Shown here piece by piece: positions 1-5,026 of a stretch of DNA of 5,026 nucleotides. Position numbers and translations under genes: made by a program. Each line of letters starts with the position of its first letter. Within the stretch, counting starts at the first letter, position 1. Below the pieces are notes generated by a model. The model had not been told where the DNA came from. It saw only the letters and a program-made list of their open reading frames with translations, and made no database searches. Source of the DNA: Pedosphaera sp. (GTDB lineage: Bacteria > Verrucomicrobiota > Verrucomicrobiia > Limisphaerales > UBA9464); the NCBI GenBank assembly GCA_009695405.1, contig SIAZ01000253.1:1-5026 (forward strand), given 5' to 3'.

Positions 1-286
1 GCGGGGCTCCCTCCGGGCTGGACGCGAAGAGGCCCGTCTGCGAGCGTCCGGGTCAGGCAAAAAGCACGACCCTTGAAGAACCATTTCAGACCCCAAACCA
101 TAACTTAATTCCGACCAAAAGTGGTCCAACGATCGGGGTCCACCTTAAACTCGGTTAAGAAAGAGGGCAAAGTCCTCGGATTTTAACCCGAAAAGTGGAG
201 GCATAATTAGGCCCATCCTTCACAAATACGGATAAGAACTAATACAAAAGTCTTTTTTCATAAGACAATTTGATGATTCAGACCGC
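1..286. other. Upstream region without a recognisable gene
   Basis: I see no convincing coding region here. The first 60 bases are GC-rich and open in all three forward frames, with stops reached at about positions 84, 108 and 165. They could be the tail of a gene whose body lies left of the window, but none of the short peptides resembles a family I know. The rest is AT-richer and stop-dense. The 8-mer AAAAGTGG occurs at 117-124 and again at 191-198 in partly similar surroundings, and the first copy sits in a small inverted repeat (GACCA-AAAG-TGGTC, 113-126). This is described separately as a possible decayed insertion-sequence end. Confidence 0.45.
117..198. repeat. Two direct copies of AAAAGTGG, possible decayed IS end
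   Basis: The 8-mer AAAAGTGG is seen at 117-124 (context GACC before, TCCA after) and at 191-198 (context CCCG before, AGGC after). The flanks are loosely similar: both copies follow a T-rich stretch and a run of C. Short repeated motifs of this sort are known at the ends of IS21-family elements, where they act as transposase-binding sites. Linking these copies to IS21 is an inference from pattern only. No IstA or IstB coding remnant is visible, and an 8-mer pair can arise by chance. Confidence 0.25.
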
Positions 287-314
287 TTGACCGTTTGCCG
301 ATCCCCACTAGGAT
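287..314 (+). promoter_or_regulatory. Candidate sigma-70 promoter for the oxidoreductase operon
   Basis: TTGACC (287-292) matches the -35 consensus in five of six bases. After a 16-base spacer comes TAGGAT (309-314), which keeps the conserved TA and final AT of the -10 element. Transcription would begin near 321, giving a leader of about 75 bases before the ATG at 396. It is the best pair I found by eye in this AT-rich upstream region. No operator or riboswitch structure was recognised in the leader. Confidence 0.4.
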
Positions 315-395
315 GATCCCGCTTCGTAGACTGCGCAGTAGAAGAACATTTAATCTTCCCTGAGCATGTTTTTCGATAGGATTAAGACGACTTAA

Positions 396-2198
396 ATGAG
401 CACTGCAGACGATACTAACGCAGCCCCCCAGATTTTAAAAATCTCCGAAGCGGTCATCCGCATCGCTGGCAACTCACAAGATGGTATCCAAGCCATTGGC
501 GGATTCCTCGCCCGATTAGCTGGGCGATCTGAACAGGAGGTTATGACATTCATGACTATCCCTTCGACGATTTCGGGAGGGCCGTCCATCTTCCAAGTCC
601 GCATTGGTTCGGGCGAAGTTCTTTCTTCTGGTGACGAAGCGGATTTACTGTTGGCCTTCTACGACCACAGCTATTTAGCCCATCTGAGTTCGCTCAAGCC
701 GGGCGGAATTGTGATTTATGATTCCGACCATATGAAGGCGGATGATATCCCCGTGGAAAATCTGACAAAATACCGTCACTTGGGGGTCCCTATCTCGTCC
801 TTAACCATCGAGGCCATCGGCGGGACGGGGCGAGATAAAGGTAAGAATGTGTTTGCTCTCGGTTTACTTGCCAAAATGTTCGGTCTGAATGTTCCCAAGC
901 TCCTCAAACTTTTAGCAGAACGGTTCACTGGCAAGGACCCAAAGATTGTTGAAACCGCGCTCAACGCCTTCAACGCGGGTCACAACTATGAATTAGTCAC
1001 GGCCACCGAACTTTTCCAATTTAAGCCGGGTGAAAACGTGGGACAAAGTCAGGTAGTGATGAGCGGTAACGAAGCACTGACCTTCGGCCTGATCGCCGCT
1101 GGGGTCCGCTTTGGTGCCGGATATCCCATCACTCCTTGGTCTGATATTATGGAACTTCTTCGCCGAGAATTGCCCAAGTACGGAGGCCAATTCCAGCAGT
1201 GCGAAGACGAAATTGCCTCTATCTCTATGGCCATTGGTGCTAGTTGGGGCGGTGGCGTTGCTGTCACCGGATCCTCCGGTCCCGGTATTGCCCTCAAGAC
1301 CGAGGCGATAGGCTGGGCGTCCATGGCAGAAATGCCCCTCATTGTTGTCGATGTTCAACGGGGAGGCCCTTCCACCGGTATGCCCACTAATATCGAGCAA
1401 TCCGATATCAATATTGCTTGCTACGGTGGTCACGGTGATAGCCCTCGGGTGGTTATTGCACCAGCAAGTGTCGAAGACTGTTTCTATACCGCAATTGAAG
1501 CCGTCAATATCGCCCGCAAATACAGCACCCCAGTGATCATTCTATCGGACCAAGGAATTGCCACTCGGATCGAAGCTTTCAAAGAACCCGATCTAAAGTC
1601 CCTCATGCAGGATATATCGCCTGACCTCTCTCCAGTCACTGATCATAAGCCTTATGACCTTTCGGCTCCGGATGGTGTCACGCGGCACATCGCCCCCGGC
1701 ACACGGGTGGCCAGCGGTAAATACCCTGTGGTAACGGGGCTGGAACACGATGAACTAGGGCACCCAACTGGTTCAGGCAAACTGCATACTCAGATGATTT
1801 CTAAACGACGCAATAAACTAAAAAAGCTAGCGTCGGAGTTCCCTGTCCCCAAAATTTATGGTCCCTCTGAAGGGCAAATCCTTCTAGTCAGTTGGGGTTC
1901 TGCTCAAGGCCCAGTGCAAGAGGCGGTGAAGCTAGGTCGCGAGCAAGGGCACGCTATCTCGGCTGTCCACGTCCGTTACATCACCCCATTACCTCCTGGT
2001 TTAGAAACCATTTTTTCCGGTTTTAACCACGTGTTTGTGGTCGAACTGAATGACGAAGGATTTTCCGGGGTTGGACAATTGGGGGCGCTGATTCGTTCCC
2101 ACATCCCTGATCCGAAAATCCGAGGTATCACCAAAGTCGATGGCCTGACTTGGAAGGTGAAGGAAATCATCAGCCGCGCCCTCGAATTGGCCAAATAA
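396..2198 (+). CDS. korA: 2-oxoacid:ferredoxin oxidoreductase, fused gamma-alpha subunit (KorA type)
   Basis: This is the large subunit of a cytoplasmic enzyme that, with the beta subunit, converts a 2-oxoacid plus CoA to acyl-CoA and CO2 while reducing ferredoxin, or runs in reverse. The N-terminal gamma domain (residues about 18-195) begins with VIRIAGNSQDGIQ and the GG of IGGFLAR, the family's glycine-rich loop. The alpha pyrimidine-binding domain follows from about 218, with the signature YPITP (243-247), QCEDEIASISMAIGAS (268-283), SGPGI (294-298) and EMPLIVVDVQRGGPSTGMPT (312-331). The C-terminal domain II runs from about 492 to 590. A length of 600 aa is normal for the fused form. The start is well fixed: an in-frame TAA directly precedes the ATG, and the next Met is residue 50. 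There is no good Shine-Dalgarno; the nearest purine cluster (AGGATTAAGACGA) is weak. 2-Oxoglutarate is the likely substrate by family, but pyruvate or another 2-oxoacid cannot be excluded. Confidence 0.95.
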   Translation: MSTADDTNAAPQILKISEAVIRIAGNSQDGIQAIGGFLARLAGRSEQEVMTFMTIPSTISGGPSIFQVRIGSGEVLSSGDEADLLLAFYDHSYLAHLSSLKPGGIVIYDSDHMKADDIPVENLTKYRHLGVPISSLTIEAIGGTGRDKGKNVFALGLLAKMFGLNVPKLLKLLAERFTGKDPKIVETALNAFNAGHNYELVTATELFQFKPGENVGQSQVVMSGNEALTFGLIAAGVRFGAGYPITPWSDIMELLRRELPKYGGQFQQCEDEIASISMAIGASWGGGVAVTGSSGPGIALKTEAIGWASMAEMPLIVVDVQRGGPSTGMPTNIEQSDINIACYGGHGDSPRVVIAPASVEDCFYTAIEAVNIARKYSTPVIILSDQGIATRIEAFKEPDLKSLMQDISPDLSPVTDHKPYDLSAPDGVTRHIAPGTRVASGKYPVVTGLEHDELGHPTGSGKLHTQMISKRRNKLKKLASEFPVPKIYGPSEGQILLVSWGSAQGPVQEAVKLGREQGHAISAVHVRYITPLPPGLETIFSGFNHVFVVELNDEGFSGVGQLGALIRSHIPDPKIRGITKVDGLTWKVKEIISRALELAK

Positions 2199-2231
2199 CT
2201 CTCATTTAATCTTTCTCCCTTCTCACAGACC
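2199..2231 (+). promoter_or_regulatory. korA-korB spacer lacking a Shine-Dalgarno
   Basis: The 33 bases between the two subunit genes are mostly pyrimidines and contain no GGAG/AGGA-like ribosome binding site within the usual distance of the ATG. The spacer length is a multiple of three and holds no stop codon, so the TAA of the first gene is the only thing separating the two reading frames. No ATG, GTG or TTG occurs in this frame inside the spacer, which fixes the downstream start at 2232. Initiation may depend on translational coupling, reinitiation or ribosomal protein S1; this is inference. Confidence 0.6.
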
Positions 2232-3188
2232 ATGAGCGAAATAGCCATCCTCAACCTCCCCGCTTCGCGCGGAGCCAACACCAATGCGACACCGGTCCCA
2301 CTGATCGCGGACGCTGACCGCAAACCGCTTACTAAAAAGGAGGTCTCCGCTGATCACCCCACTTGGTGCCCAGGTTGCGGCGACTTCTCTGTTCTCGCCC
2401 TGTATTTTAAGCTGATCGAAAAGCGAAAGATGCATCACGAGAAGATCACCACAGTCGCCGGCATCGGATGCTCATCGCGATTCCCTTACTTCGTCCAGGC
2501 GCATGGCGCCCATTATATTCACGGTCGCGCTCTGCCTTTTGCCTCGGGCGTTTCTCTCAGTCGTCCTGACCTCCACGTCTTTGTCTTCGGCGGCGACGGA
2601 GACGCCTTCTCCATCGGAGGTAATCACTTCACCCATACAGCCCGAAAAAACGTTAAACTGACCTATGTGGTTATGGACAATAGCGTCTATGGCCTGACCA
2701 AGAATCAGACGTCGCCCACTTCACCAATCGGCTTCAAGTCGAAGACCGACGTTTGGGGTGCCAAGGATCAACCGATCAATCCACTCAAGCAGGCGATTGC
2801 TGCCGGTGCGACCTTCGTGGCACGCACCTCTCATACCAATCCCAATCACGTTTTACAGATGATGGAAGCCGCCATGGATCACGATGGCTTTAGCTTTATC
2901 CAGTGCTTAAGCGAGTGTGTCGAATTTTACCCCGGCGCCTTCGACAATTCTAATCCTCGCAAGGGAGGTAAATACGAACTGGTTCCTGAATCCCACGATG
3001 TCACCGACGAGTATGCGGCCTACAAACTTTCTGAGGATCTTCGTCCTGGACTCTTCGGCGTTTTCTATAAAAATAAACGGGCTACTAAAAACGCCAACGA
3101 AGCCAGTATTATTGCCGATCTCCAAGGCAAACATGCGGGGCTTGAACCTTGGCAGATTTTGAAGAAAAATTTCGATCGAATGAAGTAA
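2232..3188 (+). CDS. korB: 2-oxoacid:ferredoxin oxidoreductase, beta subunit (KorB type)
   Basis: This is the catalytic thiamine-diphosphate subunit that partners the gamma-alpha subunit just upstream. Its single [4Fe-4S] cluster should be held by C46 and C49 (WCPGCGDF), C80 (GIGCSSRFPYF) and a fourth cysteine in the CLSECVEF stretch. C229 is preferred over C225, because its distance from C46 (183 residues) is close to the spacing in compact archaeal beta subunits. The thiamine-diphosphate/Mg motif is GGDGDAFSIGGNH (120-132), followed by MDNSVYGLTKNQTSP (148-162), which carries the second metal-binding Asn and the family's YGLTxxQ. About 40 residues precede the first cysteine motif, longer than in compact archaeal forms, with low-complexity sequence that I take as a lineage-specific extension. 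The length of 318 aa is in the normal range. No ferredoxin-like domain is present, so electrons must leave to a separate carrier. A strong terminator lies 37 bases past the stop codon and closes the operon. Confidence 0.95.
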   Translation: MSEIAILNLPASRGANTNATPVPLIADADRKPLTKKEVSADHPTWCPGCGDFSVLALYFKLIEKRKMHHEKITTVAGIGCSSRFPYFVQAHGAHYIHGRALPFASGVSLSRPDLHVFVFGGDGDAFSIGGNHFTHTARKNVKLTYVVMDNSVYGLTKNQTSPTSPIGFKSKTDVWGAKDQPINPLKQAIAAGATFVARTSHTNPNHVLQMMEAAMDHDGFSFIQCLSECVEFYPGAFDNSNPRKGGKYELVPESHDVTDEYAAYKLSEDLRPGLFGVFYKNKRATKNANEASIIADLQGKHAGLEPWQILKKNFDRMK

Positions 3189-3224
3189 TCGTACCCCTTC
3201 AACTCTTAACCTCTTCAACTTTAC

Positions 3225-3260
3225 AACGGCCTCGATTTTTATCGGGGCTGTTTTGCTTCT
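3225..3260 (+). terminator. Rho-independent terminator of the korAB operon
   Basis: The left arm ACGGCCTCGAT (3226-3236) pairs with the right arm ATCGGGGCTGT (3241-3251) around a TTTT loop. That is an 11-base-pair stem with two G-U wobbles, and one more A-T pair can be added at the base. The right arm runs directly into the T-rich tail TTTTGCTTCT. Its place shortly after the beta-subunit stop codon fits the end of a two-gene transcript. Confidence 0.85.
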
Positions 3261-3443
3261 GGCCGATTGACACGTCACCAACTCATTCTCGACGGCCTAG
3301 AACAAGGTACCCTCTCTAGATAAATCAAAGACCCATTTACCGCAGATCCTAGATCCAAACTTTGCGGTATTCGTAAGCGGATTTCCATCTTCTCCAATCA
3401 AACCTGCTGCCTTAAATGAACAGGCGCATCTTTAATTAAGTGA
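3261..3443. other. Gap with no recognisable feature
   Basis: This stretch lies between the operon terminator and the first recognisable codon of the DUF4338 remnant. All frames are broken by stops. It may contain the more decayed N-terminal part of that pseudogene, since intact DUF4338 proteins have roughly 100 residues before the part visible here, but I could not align any of it. No tRNA-like or terminator-like structure was noticed. Confidence 0.4.
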
Positions 3444-3819
3444 CGACTGAGGATACACGGTCAGCGCAACCGAATTCCCCTACCGGCCGAGATCCAGCAC
3501 ATCGGCGGGGCCCTTCACGACCAGCAACCCTTGAAGGTCGGCATCGTGATCCCGGGTTCGGCCGGGGCGAAAGTCTTCCAACCTCTCTTGGCTTGTGAAC
3601 ACTACTTAGGCCCCTACAACACCGTCGGCGAAAACATCTGATCCCTCGTCTGGGATCGCGTCGACCACCCGGTGATTTGCCTCTTTTTTGGTTCAACTGC
3701 TTGACAATACGCCGACCGCGATCCCATTGCTCTAATGGGATCCGCGACGCGTTAACTCAACCTCAAAGCCTCAACAACAACACCCGCTTCCTTATCCTTC
3801 CCTGGGTCCAGTTCCCCCG
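3444..3819 (+). pseudogene. DUF4338 / DruA-like protein remnant, frameshifted and truncated
   Basis: Stitching two forward frames reproduces the conserved core of DUF4338 proteins, the family that includes DruA of Druantia anti-phage systems and many stand-alone genes near transposons. In the first frame, RIPLPAEI comes first, followed by FQPLLACEHYLGPYNTVGEN (family: LLxEHHYLGYxxxVGENLKYLV), then SLVWDRVDHPVICLFFGSTA (family: xxGRPLACLLFGSAAW). Three in-frame stops interrupt it: TGA at 3639, where the family has Lys; TGA at 3702, exactly where it has Trp (a TGG to TGA change); and TAA at 3753. Near 3765-3770 the reading shifts by one base into the frame encoding NNNTRFLILPWVQ, the family's most conserved motif (NNTRFLILPWVxVPHLASH). 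Homology stops right after this motif, and the C-terminal part (ETFVD, YRAANW) is gone. The same frame then enters IS66 transposase sequence. Identification is by remembered family motifs. The gene is clearly non-functional. Confidence 0.75.
3717..3746 (+). repeat. Near-perfect hairpin inside the DUF4338 remnant
   Basis: CGCGATCCCATT (3717-3728) and AATGGGATCCGCG (3734-3746) form a 12-base-pair stem with one bulged C, around a five-base loop GCTCT. No T-run follows, so it is not a typical intrinsic terminator. It sits where the family encodes the RDxxIGWxxxxR segment. It may therefore be a coincidence of coding sequence or of mutations since decay. Confidence 0.5.
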
Positions 3820-4317
3820 TTCGGGCCATACCCTCCAGCACGTCGTCAATCCAGACCGCATCGTGCGCCATCGCCACGTGCAATGTTTGATCTGAGGTCG
3901 ATATCTCGAAGAATAAAAACCCGATCGCATCGAGTCCCGCCAAGTCCATAAGAGTCCGCAACTCAGGCTCGAAGTGACCGAACATCAGGCCGAAGTCAAA
4001 ACCTGCGCATGCGGCAGCTTCAGTGGGGGCAAGTTTGCCAACTTCAAGACTGATGGCTCCCGTCGACTCGACCCGGTTGAGTCTTGTCATTGACAAAAGA
4101 GTCGCCGCAACCCCGGTAGCTGGATTCGACGAGATCGGTGGCCGAACCACAGGCTCCTTGCATTGGCTCCACACCGTTTCTTCCTGCCTACTTAACTGGT
4201 ACTATGAGCCCCCCACGGCGCGGCAGGCAGGCCATTCATTCGGCGGGTATTCTGACAAAATTCAAGGGATGAGAAGAGCCGTTCAGTTTGTTTTAATGAC
4301 GAGATACGATCGAATCT
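3820..4317 (+). pseudogene. IS66-family transposase (TnpC) remnant
   Basis: Three forward frames together spell a degraded IS66 transposase. The first frame gives GHTLQHVVNPDRIVRH, then two in-frame stops (TGA at 3893, TAA at 3914) around GRYLEE, then KPDRIESRQV and LRLEVTEHQAEVKTCACG. These correspond to the linker and zinc-binding Cys region of the IS66 protein (family: ESRQVFDLPxxxLEVTEHQAEVKxC). Near 4037 reading shifts to MAPVDSTR (family: APVQYGPR). About 70 family residues, including the usual YLxxYQLLP segment, are then missing before VAGFDEIGGRTTGSLHWLHT, which carries the first catalytic Asp of the DDE domain. Another shift near 4230 gives AGILTKFKG (family: GILPxFKG), and a faint AVQFVL stands where AVHDHW with the second Asp should be. 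The rest of the catalytic domain is absent. Terminal inverted repeats and the tnpA and tnpB partners were not found. It is certainly inactive. Confidence 0.82.
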
Positions 4318-4318
4318 C
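4301..4318. repeat. 18-base imperfect palindrome
   Basis: GAGATACGATCGAATCTC matches its own reverse complement at 16 of 18 positions, with a single symmetric A-A mismatch pair. It lies about 30 bases downstream of the histidine kinase stop codon, at the fading end of the IS66 remnant. It could be part of a weak transcript end for the kinase gene, a protein-binding site, or chance. No T-tract supports terminator function on either strand. Confidence 0.4.
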
Positions 4319-4346
4319 TGGCCGACTTACGCTGAAAAAGGCTAGG

Positions 4347-5026
4347 CTAAGAATCGATTTTCGCATCCCCTAGATTGAGCCTCTTTGGATAGATTGAAAC
4401 ATCCAGAGGTAGGATGACAATGAAAGTGGATCCAATGCCGATAGTGCTTTGGATAGTCATCCATCCACCGTGAACTTCAATCGAGCGTCGTACAGAGGAG
4501 AGTCCAATACCGGTGCCTTTGCCGATTGGTTTTGTTGTGAAGAAAGGTTCTTGGAGACGCTGTAAAGTTTCGTCCGACATACCGCAACCCGTATCAGTGA
4601 TAGTAAAACGGGCAAAGCGACCGTGTCGGATAATCCCTGGCGGCAGAACCGTTCCAGGAATCGTCTCGATTAAAGCCGACTCCACAGTAAGAGAACCTCC
4701 GCTAGACATAGCGTCGCGTGCATTAACAAAAAGGTTCATAAAAATCTGATCCATGATGGAAGGATCAACCGTCGCGAGCAGGGAGAAAGAGCTTAAAACG
4801 GGCTTGATAAGAATGGCGGAGGGGAAAAGACGCTGACAAACGATTAAGAGGTCAGCTAAGGCAACTGACAAATTGATGTGTAAACGCCGGTCGAAAAGTG
4901 CGGCGGGTGGCGCTCGAAAAGTGAGACACCTTCCGGGTCGAAGGGAACGGTTTCTGGCCTTCGAGGTCAAGTCCGAGAAGTTCGCAGCGAGGTAAAACGA
5001 GCAGGAGGGCGAGCTGCGAGCCCCCC
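4347..5026 (-). CDS. Sensor histidine kinase, C-terminal part (5' end outside window)
   Basis: This reads leftward from the right edge, and the frame stays open to the edge. The visible product ends with a full HATPase_c domain. Counting from an internal TTG at 4970, the N box is DQIFMNLFVNARDAM (74-88, Mg-binding Asn at 83), the G1 box DTGCGM (126-131), the F box EPFFTTK (141-147), the G2 box GKGTGIGLSSV (150-160) and the G3 motif GIGSTF (178-183). LTFRAPPAALFDRR (16-29) resembles the end of the dimerisation helix pair (family: LLxFSR...). The phospho-accepting His box should lie about 55-60 residues before this and is therefore outside the window. No receiver domain follows: the protein stops about 20 residues after the ATPase domain. 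The sensed signal and partner regulator cannot be told. The TTG at 4970 is unlikely to be the true start, because the frame continues upstream. The stretch before about 4915 has low similarity to anything I know, so a frameshift there cannot be excluded. Confidence 0.82.
   Translation of the reverse strand, partial: GARSSPSCSFYLAANFSDLTSKARNRSLRPGRCLTFRAPPAALFDRRLHINLSVALADLLIVCQRLFPSAILIKPVLSSFSLLATVDPSIMDQIFMNLFVNARDAMSSGGSLTVESALIETIPGTVLPPGIIRHGRFARFTITDTGCGMSDETLQRLQEPFFTTKPIGKGTGIGLSSVRRSIEVHGGWMTIQSTIGIGSTFIVILPLDVSIYPKRLNLGDAKIDS

Noticed and set aside
993..1433. A 146-codon minus-strand frame within the gamma-alpha subunit gene
   Set aside because: It lies fully antisense to the strongly conserved YPITP and QCEDEIASISMAIGAS region and has no family resemblance or start signal.
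3436..3696. An 86-codon minus-strand frame rich in Arg and Gly
   Set aside because: Its composition is typical of the antisense of coding DNA, and the + strand here carries the DUF4338 motifs HYLG, VGEN and PVICLFFGS.
3701..3736. TTGACA followed by TCTAAT as a promoter
   Set aside because: The spacing between the boxes is 24 bases, too long for sigma-70, and both lie inside the pseudogene.
3752..4174. A 140-codon open frame on the minus strand
   Set aside because: It is antisense to recognisable DUF4338 and IS66 motifs on the + strand (NNNTRFLILPWVQ, LRLEVTEHQAEVKTCACG, SLHWLHTVSS). Its own product resembles no family, so it is a shadow of the pseudogenes.
1..5026. Shared GGGGCTC at the two window edges in inverted orientation
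   Set aside because: Only seven bases match and the similarity does not extend inward, so it does not support terminal inverted repeats.
1..5026. CRISPR array, tRNA or rRNA genes
   Set aside because: No regularly spaced repeats, no tRNA-like cloverleaf sequence and no conserved rRNA segments were seen on either strand.

Overview
This window looks like a piece of a bacterial chromosome of roughly balanced base composition. The most likely source is a member of the Verrucomicrobiota, Opitutae-like. That placement rests on the overall resemblance of the two large proteins, as I remember them, to verrucomicrobial 2-oxoacid:acceptor oxidoreductase subunits. It could not be tested by a search here and is moderately sure.

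Layout. Positions 1-395 hold no convincing gene. They contain a twice-occurring 8-mer that may be a worn insertion-sequence end, and a plausible sigma-70 promoter. Positions 396-3188 hold a two-gene operon on the + strand: a fused gamma-alpha subunit (600 aa) and a beta subunit (318 aa) of a thiamine-diphosphate, iron-sulfur 2-oxoacid:ferredoxin oxidoreductase. The best guess is the KorAB 2-oxoglutarate type. The genes are 33 bases apart, in the same reading frame, and a strong intrinsic terminator follows at 3225-3260. Positions 3261-3443 show nothing recognisable.

Positions 3444 to about 4317 are a graveyard of mobile-element genes on the + strand. A DUF4338 (DruA-like) gene carries three in-frame stops and a frameshift and breaks off after its NNTRFLILPWV motif. 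It is joined in the same frame to a decayed IS66-family transposase, which has two stops, at least two frameshifts, an internal deletion and no C-terminal half. The two remnants can only be read by stitching frames together; each frame alone looks like meaningless short ORFs. On the opposite strand, from the right edge back to 4347, lies the C-terminal part of a sensor histidine kinase with a complete ATP-binding domain. Its N-terminal part is cut off by the window edge.

How it works together. The oxidoreductase pair forms one catalytic unit that decarboxylates a 2-oxoacid to its CoA thioester and passes electrons to ferredoxin, or in reverse fixes CO2. No ferredoxin gene is present, so the electron carrier is encoded elsewhere. 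The pseudogene block and the kinase seem functionally unrelated to the operon. I found no convincing new biological system; the most unusual object is the in-frame DUF4338/IS66 junction.
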